Below, one piece after another: positions 28,243 to 44,759 of a stretch of DNA of 64,000 nucleotides; position 1 is the stretch's first letter; each line of letters begins with the position of its first letter. The notes below the pieces were generated by a model, which saw only the letters and a program-made list of their open reading frames with translations, was not told the DNA's origin and ran no database searches. The position numbers were made by a program, and so were the translations under genes. Source of the stretch: Pseudomonas aylmerensis (GTDB lineage Bacteria; Pseudomonadota; Gammaproteobacteria; Pseudomonadales; Pseudomonadaceae); the NCBI RefSeq assembly GCF_001702265.1, contig NZ_MAUE01000013.1, forward strand, positions 62,001 to 126,000. The letters are read 5' to 3'.

Positions 28243-28497
28243 TGCTGGGCTGTTGATGCCGGCCTCTTCGCAGGCAAGCCAGCTCCCACATTGACCGCGT
28301 TTATCCTGCAGGAGTCGGCTTGCCTGCGAAAACGGCGGGTCAGCCACCGAATGCATCACACCGCCTTCGCGAGCACGGCCGCTGCCACAGGGGATTGGGG
28401 TGAGGCCTAGCCCCTGGGCATATGGAGATTGAATGTAGGAGCCGGTAATGCTGGGCTGTTGGTGCCGGCCTCTTCGCAGGCAAGCCAGCTCCCACAT
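28234..28497. repeat. REP-rich convergent gap with a 58-bp direct repeat of the LysR gene's 3' end
   Basis: Copy A (28234-28291) and copy B (28440-28497) match at 57 of 58 positions, starting AGCCGGTAATGCTGGGCTG and ending in a REP arm (GCAGGCAAGCCAGCTCCCACAT). Between them lie another REP arm (CAGGAGTCGGCTTGCCTGCG, near 28309) and a diverged one near 28365. The region separates convergent genes and contains no coding sequence I can support. Confidence 0.85.
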
Positions 28498-28505
28498 ATC
28501 ACCGA

Positions 28506-29213
28506 CTAGCGTCGATTCGCCCACCGCAAGCGCAACCACTCCAGATCTTCCGGCCGGGTCACTTTGATATTGTCCGAGCGCCCTTCGATCAGCCGGGGGG
28601 CCTGACCGGCCCACTCCATGGCCGACGCTTCGTCGGTGATCACCGCATCCGCCACCAGGCTGTCAGCCAGCGCACGGTGCAAAGCACCGAGGCGGAACAT
28701 CTGCGGGGTGTACGCTTGCCAGATCAGGCTGCGATCCACGGTTTCCTGCACCCGGCCGTGCTTGTCGACACGCTTGAGGGTGTCGCGGGCCGGCACGGCG
28801 AGCAGGCCACCCACCGGGTCGTCCGCCAGTTCCGCCAGGAGTTTGTCGAGATCATCGCGGCTCAGGTTCGGTCGCGCCGCATCGTGCACCAATACCCAAT
28901 CGTCGTCGCCGGCGCCCAGCGCATTCAGATGCAGCAGTGCATTGAGCACCGACCCCGAGCGCTCCGAACCGCCGTCCGCACGCTGGATGCGCGGGTCAGT
29001 GGCACATGCCAGGCTGGGCCAATAGGGATCATCAACAGCAAGACTGACCACCAGGCCCTTGAGCGTAGGGTGGTCAAGGAAACAGCCGAGGCTGTGTTCG
29101 AGAATAGTGCGCCCGCCCAGTTGCAGATATTGCTTGGGACGGTCCGCAGCCATACGGGCACCGATGCCCGCGGCAGGTATCACGGCCCAGAAGGCCGGCA
29201 AACGGTGACTCAT
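28506..29213 (-). CDS. ispD: 2-C-methyl-D-erythritol 4-phosphate cytidylyltransferase
   Basis: A 235-residue MEP-pathway enzyme that joins CTP to methylerythritol phosphate. The CTP-binding glycine-rich start IPAAGIGARMAADRPKQYLQL lies at about residues 12-32. The conserved VLVHDAARPNLS near residue 107 and TDEASAMEW near residue 190 complete the family pattern. Its ATG overlaps the ftsB stop by 4 bp; the ftsB-ispD pairing is standard in gamma-proteobacteria. Its 3' end faces the REP-rich gap. Confidence 0.97.
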   Translation of the reverse strand: MSHRLPAFWAVIPAAGIGARMAADRPKQYLQLGGRTILEHSLGCFLDHPTLKGLVVSLAVDDPYWPSLACATDPRIQRADGGSERSGSVLNALLHLNALGAGDDDWVLVHDAARPNLSRDDLDKLLAELADDPVGGLLAVPARDTLKRVDKHGRVQETVDRSLIWQAYTPQMFRLGALHRALADSLVADAVITDEASAMEWAGQAPRLIEGRSDNIKVTRPEDLEWLRLRWANRR

Positions 29214-29488
29214 TGGGCCAACTGGTAGAGGGTTTCACCCTCCTTGACCATGCCCAGCTCATGACGCGCGCGCTCTTCCACGGTCTCGGTGCCTTTTTTC
29301 AGCTCAAGCACTTCGGCATCGAGGACGCGGTTACGCTCCAGCAGACGCTCGTTCTCGGCATGCTGGTCGGCAATTTGCTGCGTCAGGTCTTTTACCTGCG
29401 CAAAGCTGCCATTACCCACCCATAGGCGGTACTGCAGGCCAGCCAGCAACAAGAGCAAGACGAGGAACAACCAATTGGGACTGCGCAT
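29210..29488 (-). CDS. ftsB: Cell division protein FtsB
   Basis: A 92-residue bitopic membrane protein of the divisome (FtsB-FtsL-FtsQ complex). MRSPNWLFLVLLLLLAGLQY gives a very short cytoplasmic tail and one transmembrane helix (about residues 5-22). A periplasmic coiled coil follows (VKDLTQQIADQHAENERLLE onward), ending in the ERARHELGMVKEGETLYQL motif. The ATG at 29488 is chosen for the canonical N-terminus. It lies downstream of eno across a 171-bp gap and overlaps ispD by 4 bp. Confidence 0.96.
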   Translation of the reverse strand: MRSPNWLFLVLLLLLAGLQYRLWVGNGSFAQVKDLTQQIADQHAENERLLERNRVLDAEVLELKKGTETVEERARHELGMVKEGETLYQLAQ

Positions 29489-29546
29489 CGAATATCGGGT
29501 ATCCAGTGAAAAAAGACCGCCATGCAAAACTTTTGCAGCAACTGAT

Positions 29547-29578
29547 AGCACGAAGCCTGGAAGAACCAGGCTTGTGCT
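29547..29578 (-). terminator. Hairpin between eno and ftsB
   Basis: AGCACGAAGCCTGG (29547-29560) pairs with CCAGGCTTGTGCT (29566-29578) with one bulged G and a 5-nt loop. No T-run follows on the - strand, so it may be a processing or stability hairpin rather than a full terminator of eno. Confidence 0.55.
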
Positions 29579-29659
29579 AGATAGTCATCAGATTAGCGTC
29601 GAAATTCACACTGTCGTGATTTTTCCGACGCAATCCGCGGACTTTTTACCATTTAACAA

Positions 29660-30982
<1,323 letters not shown>

Positions 30983-31014
30983 CTATACCGCTCGATTTAA
31001 CTTGTGGTGCACAT

Positions 31015-31098
31015 TGCAGGAGCCGGCTCGCCGGCGATGCGGTCCGTTGCATCGCCGCAAGGCTTGAGGGCGCCATCGCCGGCAAGCCGGCTCCTGCA
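31015..31098. repeat. REPIN between kdsA and eno
   Basis: The left arm 31015-31039 and right arm 31074-31098 are inverted over 25 bp with one mismatch. The arms belong to the TGCAGGAGCCGGCT type, unlike the TGTGGGAGCGGGCT type at 2391 and 19931. Position after kdsA suggests mRNA end protection. Confidence 0.88.
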
Positions 31099-31112
31099 CA
31101 GGGATCGTGATC

Positions 31113-33868
<2,756 letters not shown>

Positions 33869-35188
33869 TCAGCTCAAACCTTGATCGCAGGTCTGTGGCA
33901 CCCAATGCAATTGCCAGCGTTCGCGCGTTGCTGGCCAGAGTCCCGCAAGGCTGGGCACACCCAGCAATTGCTCGCCCTGATAGAGCAGCGGCAATCTGCC
34001 ACGGACGAAACCCGGCAGCCCACTTTCATTAAGCAGGCGCTTCAAGTCACGCCGGCCTCGACCTGGCACTTCGACGATTTCACCGCCCTGGCGATAACGG
34101 ACAACCAAAGGGCCTGCAGGCGCATTGCCGGTCGCACTCAGCCGACCATTGCCGGGTAACTCTAGTGGGTATTGCGGATCAGGCCAGCTCACCGATGCGT
34201 CGGAAAACTCCGACCAAACGGCAGGCAGCCACCAGAGGCGCCCACGGCAACGGTGCAGCTCACCGTCAGCCAGGCACCACACAGGCTGTGCGTCGTCCTT
34301 GGCATCCCGCAGGGAAAGCCAGCTGGCCCAATGGTCGCTGTCGGGCAAGCGTGTAAGCGGAGTCAGCCAATGCCGCAGGGCGTTGCGCTGACGAGCGTCG
34401 GACAGTTCACACAGCGGCGCAAGCGCCAGCGACGGTATTGGCAGCCAGGCAAAGGGGGACGGCTGATCGGCGGCGTGCAGATCCATGTGTGCCAGCTCAT
34501 CGAGCAGGCCCTGGGCTTCACTCAGGTGCTCGGCCGTGCGCGCAAGGCTGGCTACGGCCTGAGGCCAGCGCTGCGCAAACACCGGCAACACACGATGACG
34601 AAGGTAGTTGCGAGAGAAGCGTGGATCGGCGTTGGACGGGTCTTCGATCCACCTGAGTTGATGCACGTGGGCGTAGGCTTCCAGCTCTTCACGCGAGACA
34701 TGCAGCAATGGCCGCACCAGATAGCCACCTGCCAATGGCCGCTGTACCGGCATTGCCGCCAACCCACGCACCCCAGCCCCACGCAACAGGCGAAACAGCA
34801 GGGTTTCAGCCTGATCGTCACGATGCTGACCGGTGAGCAGCACCTGCCCTGCCCCCGTCACCTCGGTAAACGCCTGGTAACGCGCGTCTCGGGCGGCGCG
34901 CTCAAGGCTGGCACCGGGTTGCACCTGCACGCGCATCACACGCAGGGCCACGCCCAGGCTGTCGCATACCGACTGGCAGTGAACAGGCCACGCGTCGGCG
35001 GCAGCTTGCAGGCCATGGTGGACATGGATCGCGCTCAGTGGCGGGAGGTGGTCAGTGTTGGCCAGCGTGGCCAGGAGGTGCAGCAGGACAGTGGAATCAA
35101 GGCCACCCGAGAATGCGACGTGCCAGGCCGGGGCATTGCGCCACGGGGCAAGGGCTTGCAGGATTTGGGCGGGTAGAGTTGGTTTCAT
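33869..35188 (-). CDS. tilS: tRNA(Ile)-lysidine synthetase TilS
   Basis: A 439-residue ATP-dependent enzyme that adds lysine to C34 of tRNA-Ile(CAU), changing its decoding to AUA. The PP-loop AFSGGLDSTVLLHLL lies at about residues 26-40. The N-terminal catalytic half continues through LTGQHRDDQAETLLFRLLRG, and the long C-terminal half has the TilS substrate-binding domains. ATG 35188 is used because the preceding in-frame codon is GTG without a better site. It keeps the accA-tilS-pyrG order of P. aeruginosa. Confidence 0.96.
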   Translation of the reverse strand: MKPTLPAQILQALAPWRNAPAWHVAFSGGLDSTVLLHLLATLANTDHLPPLSAIHVHHGLQAAADAWPVHCQSVCDSLGVALRVMRVQVQPGASLERAARDARYQAFTEVTGAGQVLLTGQHRDDQAETLLFRLLRGAGVRGLAAMPVQRPLAGGYLVRPLLHVSREELEAYAHVHQLRWIEDPSNADPRFSRNYLRHRVLPVFAQRWPQAVASLARTAEHLSEAQGLLDELAHMDLHAADQPSPFAWLPIPSLALAPLCELSDARQRNALRHWLTPLTRLPDSDHWASWLSLRDAKDDAQPVWCLADGELHRCRGRLWWLPAVWSEFSDASVSWPDPQYPLELPGNGRLSATGNAPAGPLVVRYRQGGEIVEVPGRGRRDLKRLLNESGLPGFVRGRLPLLYQGEQLLGVPSLAGLWPATRERWQLHWVPQTCDQGLS

Positions 35189-35242
35189 CACACATTACCG
35201 CCGCCAATCTGGAATACGTCCGCCAAGCATACACAAAGCAAA

Positions 35243-35372
35243 TGTGGGAGCGGGCTTGCGTGGGAACCGGGCTTGCCCGCGATGCAGGCAACTCGGGTCA
35301 TCAGTGACATCGAGTTGATGCTATCGCAGGCAAGCCAGCTCCCACACAAGCCAGCCCCCACATTGAGTACTG
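35243..35372. repeat. Composite REP cluster between accA and tilS
   Basis: A left part starts TGTGGGAGCGGGCTTGCG (35243) and contains a second GGGCTTGCCCGCGATG unit. The right part is ATCGCAGGCAAGCCAGCTCCCACA (near 35322-35345) followed at once by a second, degenerate copy CAAGCCAGCCCCCACA. Both arms therefore carry nested extra half-units, unlike the simple REPINs elsewhere in the window. Confidence 0.8.
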
Positions 35373-35380
35373 CGTCGTGC

Positions 35381-36328
35381 TTAGAGGCCGTAGCTCATCA
35401 GGCGCTCATAGCGACGAGCCAGCAGCGCTTCGTTATCCAGCTTCTTGAGCATCGCCAGTTGCGAGCCCAGTTCGGCACGGATGGTCGCTGCAGCCGCGGC
35501 CGGGTCACGGTGGGCACCGCCCAAAGGCTCGGCGATGACTTTGTCCACGATACCCAGGCCTTTGAGGCGATCGGCGGTGATGCCCATGGCTTCAGCAGCG
35601 TCCGGCGCCTTTTCGGCGGTTTTCCACAGGATCGAGGCGCAACCTTCCGGCGAGATCACCGCGTAGGTCGAGTATTGCAGCATGTTCAGCTGATCGCAGA
35701 CGCCAATGGCCAGTGCACCGCCGGAACCACCTTCACCGATCACGGTGGCGATGATCGGGGTTTTCAGACGGGACATCACTCGCAGGTTCCAGGCGATCGC
35801 TTCGCTCTGGTTGCGCTCTTCAGCGTCGATACCTGGGTATGCACCCGGAGTGTCGATGAAGGTCAGGATCGGCATCTTGAAACGTTCGGCCATTTCCATC
35901 AGGCGGCACGCCTTGCGGTAGCCTTCCGGACGCGGCATGCCGAAGTTGCGACGGACTTTCTCGCGCACTTCACGGCCTTTCTGGTGACCGATCACCATCA
36001 CCGGCTGGTCGTCCAGTCGGGCAATACCGCCAACGATGGCCGCGTCGTCGGAGAAGTGGCGGTCGCCGTGCAGCTCGTCGAACTCGGTGAAGATGTGCTG
36101 GATGTAGTCCAGGGTGTATGGACGGCGCGGGTGGCGAGCCAGGCGCGCGATCTGCCAGCTGGTCAGCTTGCCGAAGATGTCTTCGGTGAGCGTGCTGCTC
36201 TTGTCTTGCAGGCGAGCGATCTCATCGCCGATGTTCAGCGAATTGTCATTGCCGACCAGGCGCAGTTCTTCAATCTTGGCTTGCAGGTCAGCGATCGGCT
36301 GTTCGAAATCAAGAAAATTCGGGTTCAT
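35381..36328 (-). CDS. accA: Acetyl-CoA carboxylase carboxyltransferase, alpha subunit
   Basis: A 315-residue subunit that with AccD transfers carboxyl from biocytin to acetyl-CoA, the committed step of fatty acid synthesis. [20 protein letters not shown] is the usual start. The crotonase-like carboxyltransferase core includes [37 protein letters not shown], the acyl-CoA site [19 protein letters not shown] and [13 protein letters not shown]. It is transcribed after dnaE with a 129-bp gap. Confidence 0.98.
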   Translation of the reverse strand: MNPNFLDFEQPIADLQAKIEELRLVGNDNSLNIGDEIARLQDKSSTLTEDIFGKLTSWQIARLARHPRRPYTLDYIQHIFTEFDELHGDRHFSDDAAIVGGIARLDDQPVMVIGHQKGREVREKVRRNFGMPRPEGYRKACRLMEMAERFKMPILTFIDTPGAYPGIDAEERNQSEAIAWNLRVMSRLKTPIIATVIGEGGSGGALAIGVCDQLNMLQYSTYAVISPEGCASILWKTAEKAPDAAEAMGITADRLKGLGIVDKVIAEPLGGAHRDPAAAAATIRAELGSQLAMLKKLDNEALLARRYERLMSYGL

Positions 36329-36457
36329 AAGCGTCCGTCTTGGGTCGACGGCCAGGGAGTGCCTGGCCAGCCGGTTGTCTATTCGCGCCCTACCTTAAGG
36401 GAGAGGCGCGTTTAGGTCGAGATTAAATGTTTAGTCGTGATCAGACATATCTGACCG

Positions 36458-39979
<3,522 letters not shown>

Positions 39980-40055
39980 AGTGATCCTGTCTTGATACAT
40001 GAAAACAACAAGGCCCGGATTGTACCGGGCCTTGGCAAAAACATCAGCCTCGCGA

Positions 40056-40688
40056 CTAAACCTCGCTGAGGCTCTCGCGCAGCTCGTAGGCCTGGCGCAC
40101 CGGGGCGAACGAGCGGCGGTGGATCGGGGTAGGACCCAGGCGCGCCAGGGCTTCCAGATGAACGGGCGTCGGATAGCCCTTGTGCCCACCGATGCCGTAG
40201 CCGGGATAGATCAATTCAAACGCAGCCATTTCACGGTCTCGACTGACTTTGGCCAGGATCGAAGCGGCGGCAATGGCCGGCACCTTGCTATCGCCCTTGA
40301 CCACCGCCTCGGACGGCATGGCCAGCTTGGGGCAACGGTTGCCGTCGATCATCGCCATTTTCGGCGTGATGTGCAGGCCTTCCACCGCCCGCTGCATGGC
40401 CAGCATGGTGGCGTGGAGGATATTCAGTTCGTCGATTTCTTCGACTTCGGCCCGGGCGATATGCCAGCTCAGGGCTTTTTCACAGATCTCGTCGTAGAGC
40501 TTTTCACGCCGTGCTTCGGTGAGCTTCTTCGAGTCGTTGAGGCCCAGGATCGGGCGGTTCGGGTCGAGGATCACCGCCGCCGTCACCACCGCGCCGCACA
40601 GCGGGCCGCGTCCGACTTCGTCAACGCCGGCCACGAGTGCGTGGGCTTCGGCAACCAGGCTGAAATCCAGGCCCATTTGCGTGCTCAT
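40056..40688 (-). CDS. rnhB: Ribonuclease HII
   Basis: A 210-residue RNase H2 that cuts the 5' side of ribonucleotides embedded in DNA. Catalytic residues start with Asp23-Glu24 in [12 protein letters not shown]; a further Asp lies in [10 protein letters not shown] near residue 114 and another in KVSRDREM near residue 150. The long C-terminus [20 protein letters not shown] is typical. Its ATG at 40688 overlaps the lpxB stop by 4 bp, so it is coupled to lipid A genes, as in E. coli. Confidence 0.97.
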   Translation of the reverse strand: MSTQMGLDFSLVAEAHALVAGVDEVGRGPLCGAVVTAAVILDPNRPILGLNDSKKLTEARREKLYDEICEKALSWHIARAEVEEIDELNILHATMLAMQRAVEGLHITPKMAMIDGNRCPKLAMPSEAVVKGDSKVPAIAAASILAKVSRDREMAAFELIYPGYGIGGHKGYPTPVHLEALARLGPTPIHRRSFAPVRQAYELRESLSEV

Positions 40689-41824
40689 AAAGCTTCCTGT
40701 TTGTGGCCGATCAAGCTCAACACGGCGTCAGCCGCCTGGTTCGAGGCATCCCGGCGCAGGGTGCGGTGGATGTCGTCGAAACCACGGGTCTGTTCTTCGC
40801 CGCCGTCGATCAAGGGTAGTAGAGTTTGCGCGAGGGCCTCGGGCGTTGCATCGTCCTGCAACAACTCCGGCACCAGCAGGCGCTGGGCCAGCAGGTTGGG
40901 CAAGGAGATGTAAGGGCTCTTGACCATGCGCTTGAGAATCCAGAACGTCAGCGGCGCAAGGCGGTAGGCCACAACCATCGGGCGCTTGTACAGCAAGGCT
41001 TCCAGGGTCGCGGTGCCCGAGGCGATCAATACCGCGTCGCAGGCCGCGAGAGCCAGGTGCGACTGACCGTCGAGCAAGGTCAATGGCAGGTTACGACCTT
41101 CCAGCAAGGTTTCGATCTGCGCGCGACGCTGCGGGCTGGCGCACGGCAGCACGAAACGTACGCCCGGCTTCAAGGCCTGCAGGCGCTCGGCAGCATCAAA
41201 AAACACCGAGGCCAAACGGCCGACTTCGCCGCCACGGCTGCCCGGCATCAGCGCCACCAGCGGGCCGTCGGGCAGGCCCAACTCGGCACGCGCAGCCGCG
41301 CGGTCAGCCTGCAAGGGAATGGTGTCCGCCAGGGTATGCCCGACAAACCTTACCGGCACCCCCTTCTCTTCGTAGAACCTGGCCTCGAACGGCAGCAGGG
41401 TCAACATCAGGTCACAGCCTTCACGGATTTTCAGCACACGCTTCTGCCGCCACGCCCAAACGGATGGGCTGACGTAGTGCACGGTCTTGATCCCGGCCTG
41501 GCGCAACTTGAGTTCGATGTTGAGGGTGAAATCCGGTGCGTCGATGCCGATGAAGACGTCAGGCTTTTCTTCGATCAGGGTCTGTATCAGCAGCTTGCGG
41601 CGGGCCAACAGTTCGCGCAGGCGACCCAGCACCTCAACCAGCCCCATGACCGACAGGCGCTCCATGGGGAAGTAGGACGTGAGCCCTTCAGCCTGCATCA
41701 GCGGGCCGCCGACGCCGATGAACTCCACCGCTGGATGCTGGGCCTTGAGCGCCCGCATCAGACCTGCGCCCAAAATGTCGCCGGAGGCTTCTCCGGCCAC
41801 CAGCGCGATACGCAGAGTGGCCAT
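40685..41824 (-). CDS. lpxB: Lipid-A-disaccharide synthase
   Basis: A 379-residue GT19 glycosyltransferase that joins UDP-2,3-diacylglucosamine and lipid [20 protein letters not shown] at the N-terminus, the [17 protein letters not shown] motif near residue 118 and [13 protein letters not shown] near residue 192 are characteristic, and the late [20 protein letters not shown] forms the UDP-sugar site. It is a peripheral inner-membrane enzyme. It lies 2 bp from lpxA and overlaps rnhB. Confidence 0.97.
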   Translation of the reverse strand: MATLRIALVAGEASGDILGAGLMRALKAQHPAVEFIGVGGPLMQAEGLTSYFPMERLSVMGLVEVLGRLRELLARRKLLIQTLIEEKPDVFIGIDAPDFTLNIELKLRQAGIKTVHYVSPSVWAWRQKRVLKIREGCDLMLTLLPFEARFYEEKGVPVRFVGHTLADTIPLQADRAAARAELGLPDGPLVALMPGSRGGEVGRLASVFFDAAERLQALKPGVRFVLPCASPQRRAQIETLLEGRNLPLTLLDGQSHLALAACDAVLIASGTATLEALLYKRPMVVAYRLAPLTFWILKRMVKSPYISLPNLLAQRLLVPELLQDDATPEALAQTLLPLIDGGEEQTRGFDDIHRTLRRDASNQAADAVLSLIGHKQEAL

Positions 41825-41826
41825 GA

Positions 41827-42603
41827 TCAGCGGGTGATGCCGCGAGTCGACGCCTGGATCGAGTCGCGAAACACCGCGACTTCCGGGAACAACGCTGCCG
41901 ACTCGGCCAGTTGGATCAACGCCTGGTCCACCGTCAGCCCCTGACGATAAACCACCTTGTAGGCACGGCGCAGGGCGTGGATCGCCTCTTCGCTGAAACC
42001 CCGACGGCGCATGCCTTCGAAGTTCATGCTGCGGGCTTCGGCCGGGTTGCCGAATACCGTGACAAACGCCGGTACGTCCTTGCCGATTGCGGTACCCATG
42101 CCGGAAAAGCTGTGGGCGCCGATATGGCAGTACTGATGCACCAGGGTAAAGCCGGACAGGATGGCCCAGTCGTCAACGTGCACATGGCCAGCCAAGGCGG
42201 TGTTGTTGACCAGGATGCAGTGGTTGCCGATCACGCTGTCATGGCCGATATGGGCATAGGCCATGACCAGGTTGTGATCACCCAGCGTGGTCTCGGCACG
42301 ATCCTGCACAGTGCCACGGTGAATGGTCACGCCTTCACGGATGATGTTGTGATCACCGATTACCAGGCGTGTCTCTTCACCCTTGTACTTCATGTCCGGG
42401 GTGTCTTCGCCTACCGAGGAGAACTGGTAGATGCGGTTGTGTTTGCCAATGCGGGTCGGACCCTTGAGGATCACGTGCGGCCCGATGACAGTCCCCTCGC
42501 CGATTTCCACACCTGCGCCGATGATCGACCAAGGGCCGACCTCAACGTCGGCGGCCAGCACGGCCGACGGATCGATGATTGCGCGAGGGTCAATCAAACT
42601 CAT
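41827..42603 (-). CDS. lpxA: UDP-N-acetylglucosamine acyltransferase
   Basis: A 258-residue trimeric left-handed beta-helix acyltransferase that starts lipid A synthesis by moving 3-hydroxyacyl from ACP to UDP-GlcNAc. Hexapeptide repeats run through residues 5-190. The catalytic His region [17 protein letters not shown] falls near residue 122, and the helical C-terminus begins [17 protein letters not shown]. Its ATG overlaps the fabZ stop by 4 bp. Confidence 0.98.
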
Positions 42604-43040
42604 AGTTTGCGTTCCGCACAGATGATCTCAGCGGAGCACACCGGCTTGCCATCCACCGAAGCCTGGCATTCGAACTTCCAGATCTGGCGCTTGCAGCTGA
42701 TGAACTTGGCTTCCAGGATCAACTGGTCACCCGGGGTAACCGGGTTGCGGAAACGCAACTTGTCGGAGCCCACGAAATAGTAAAGCGTGCCATCGGCAGG
42801 CTTGAGGTCGAGCATTTTGAAACCAAGGATACCGGCAGCCTGGGCCATCGCTTCGATGATCAACACGCCCGGCATGATGGGATGCGCAGGAAAGTGACCA
42901 TTGAAGAACGGTTCGTTGATGCTGACATTCTTGTAGGCACGAATGCGCTTTTCCTCAACATTGAGGTCCACTACGCGGTCCACCAGCAGGAACGGGTAAC
43001 GGTGAGGCAGGTATTCGCGAATCTCGTTGATGTCCATCAT
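42600..43040 (-). CDS. fabZ: 3-hydroxyacyl-ACP dehydratase FabZ
   Basis: A 146-residue hot-dog-fold dehydratase of fatty acid elongation. [20 protein letters not shown] is the canonical start, so ATG 43040 is used; 21 extra upstream codons in frame have no family match. The catalytic His is in [21 protein letters not shown] (near residue 50) with the active Glu a few residues on. FabZ draws on the same 3-hydroxyacyl-ACP pool that LpxA and LpxD use, and the three genes sit side by side. Confidence 0.97.
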
Positions 43041-43151
43041 TTCGGGGGGAAGCCTGTAATAAAGATTGGGGGCGGGCGAACTAAAAGCACGCCCCGCTAG
43101 CAAATCAAGGAGGCAGTCTAGCGGCTGTGCACACTTGATATGGAAATGGTA

Positions 43152-44207
43152 TCAGCCTTCTGATGAAGCATTACCGCCAGGGGTCACGTCTCCAACACGC
43201 TTTTCCAGCTGTTTGAGGCGTCGAGCCATGTCGTCGAGCTGCCTCAACCGTGCTGCACTCTTGCGCCATTCAGCTGCAGGCTGCATGGCGGTACCGGAAG
43301 AATAGGCACCCGGCTCGGTAATCGAGTGGGTCACCATGGTCATGCCGGTGATGAATACGTTGTCGCAAACTTCAATATGCCCCACCAACCCTACGCCACC
43401 GGCTAGCATGCAATGCTTGCCGATTTTGGTGCTGCCGGAGATGCCTACACACGCCGCCATGGCGGTGTGATCGCCAATCTGTACGTTGTGGGCGATCTGG
43501 ATCTGGTTATCGAGCTTCACGCCGTTACCGATCACGGTATCGGCCAGGGCCCCGCGATCAACAGCGGTGTTGACGCCGATTTCCACGTCGTCGCCGATCA
43601 ATACGCCGCCGACCTGGGCAATCTTGTTCCAGACACCTTTGGAATTGGCAAAGCCAAAACCTTCACCGCCGATCACGGCACCCGACTGGATGACCACACG
43701 CTCGCCGATACGCACATCGTGGTACAGGGTCACGCGCGGTGCCAGCCAGCCATCGGCACCGATTTCGCAGCGTGCGCCGATGAAGCAATGCGCACCGACA
43801 GTCACACCCGCCGCAATGCGTGCACCGCTCTCGATCACCGCAAACGCGCCGACGCTGGCCGCAGGGTCAACCTGCGCATCATCGGCAATGACCGCCGAAG
43901 GATGAATACCGGCGGCAGCCTTGGGTTTCGGGTCGAACAGGTGCGATACCCGTGCATAAGCCAGGTACGGGTCGGCCACCACCAGCGCATCCCCGGCAAA
44001 CCCTTCGGCGTCAGCGGCTTTGAGCAACACGGCTGCAGCCTGGCTATCGACGAGGTATTTACGGTATTGGGGATTTGCGAGGAAGCTCAACTGAGCTGGG
44101 CCAGCCTCCTGCAAGGTGGCTAGCCCAGTGATTTCTTTCTCCTTGGAGCCACGCAAGGTGGCCCCCAGGAACTCGGCCAACTCGCCGAGCTTGATAGTCG
44201 CGGTCAT
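43152..44207 (-). CDS. lpxD: UDP-3-O-(3-hydroxyacyl)glucosamine N-acyltransferase
   Basis: A 351-residue trimeric acyltransferase, third step of lipid A synthesis. It has an N-terminal uridine-binding domain ([17 protein letters not shown]...), a left-handed beta-helix of hexapeptide repeats (residues 105-300, e.g. [20 protein letters not shown]) and a C-terminal helix. The catalytic His lies in [20 protein letters not shown] near residue 240. It is 3 bp from skp and 111 bp from fabZ. Confidence 0.97.
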   Translation of the reverse strand: MTATIKLGELAEFLGATLRGSKEKEITGLATLQEAGPAQLSFLANPQYRKYLVDSQAAAVLLKAADAEGFAGDALVVADPYLAYARVSHLFDPKPKAAAGIHPSAVIADDAQVDPAASVGAFAVIESGARIAAGVTVGAHCFIGARCEIGADGWLAPRVTLYHDVRIGERVVIQSGAVIGGEGFGFANSKGVWNKIAQVGGVLIGDDVEIGVNTAVDRGALADTVIGNGVKLDNQIQIAHNVQIGDHTAMAACVGISGSTKIGKHCMLAGGVGLVGHIEVCDNVFITGMTMVTHSITEPGAYSSGTAMQPAAEWRKSAARLRQLDDMARRLKQLEKRVGDVTPGGNASSEG

Positions 44208-44210
44208 GGC

Positions 44211-44714
44211 TTACTTCAGCTGGTTCATGCGCTCGATCACCTGACGGGTGATGTCGTATTGAGGCTTGACGTCGATGACAGCGCCACGCTCGAACACCAG
44301 GTCAAAGGCACCTTTCTTGATGACTTCTTCCACAGCGCTGTCCAGTTTCGGCTTCAGCTGCTTGAGCATTTCGCGGTCAGCAACTGCCTTGGCTTCGTTC
44401 AGCTCCTTGGACTGGAACTGGTAGTCACGGGCCTTTTGCTTGAATTCAAGCTCCAGGCGCTCGCGCTCGCCCTGCTGCATCTTGTCGCCACCGGCTACCA
44501 GGCGATCCTGGATGCCCTTGGCACTGCTTTCCAGGGTCTTGAGCTTGGTCAGTTGCGGACCGAATTTCTTCTCGGCATCCACGGCGTACTTCTTGGCCGC
44601 ATCGGATTCCAACAGAGCCATCTGATAGTTCAGGACGGCGATTTTCATTTCGGCGAAGGCCGGGGTGGTTACCAGCACGGTGGCCAGCAGAACCAATTGA
44701 GTCAACTTACGCAC
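44211..44714 (-). CDS. skp: Periplasmic chaperone Skp/OmpH
   Basis: A 167-residue trimeric periplasmic chaperone that holds unfolded outer-membrane proteins for BamA. A signal peptide (MRKLTQLVLLATVLVTTPAFA, cleaved near residue 21) precedes a short beta core and long Lys/Glu-rich helical arms (about residues 45-130). It directly follows bamA (45 bp), the usual bamA-skp-lpxD-fabZ-lpxA-lpxB order. Confidence 0.95.
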   Translation of the reverse strand: MRKLTQLVLLATVLVTTPAFAEMKIAVLNYQMALLESDAAKKYAVDAEKKFGPQLTKLKTLESSAKGIQDRLVAGGDKMQQGERERLELEFKQKARDYQFQSKELNEAKAVADREMLKQLKPKLDSAVEEVIKKGAFDLVFERGAVIDVKPQYDITRQVIERMNQLK

Positions 44715-44759
44715 GATGTACTCCTACAGAATCCGTTGTCGTTATCTTGGGTCAGACGC

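Noticed and set aside
28240..28500. Possible CRISPR array from repeated 20-30 bp units
   Set aside because: Units are inverted REP arms with irregular spacing and there are no cas genes; one pair is a simple direct duplication.
39980..40189. 70-codon N-terminal extension of dnaE
   Set aside because: The open frame runs into the rnhB region and lacks similarity to any polymerase N-terminus; [11 protein letters not shown] is the conserved start.
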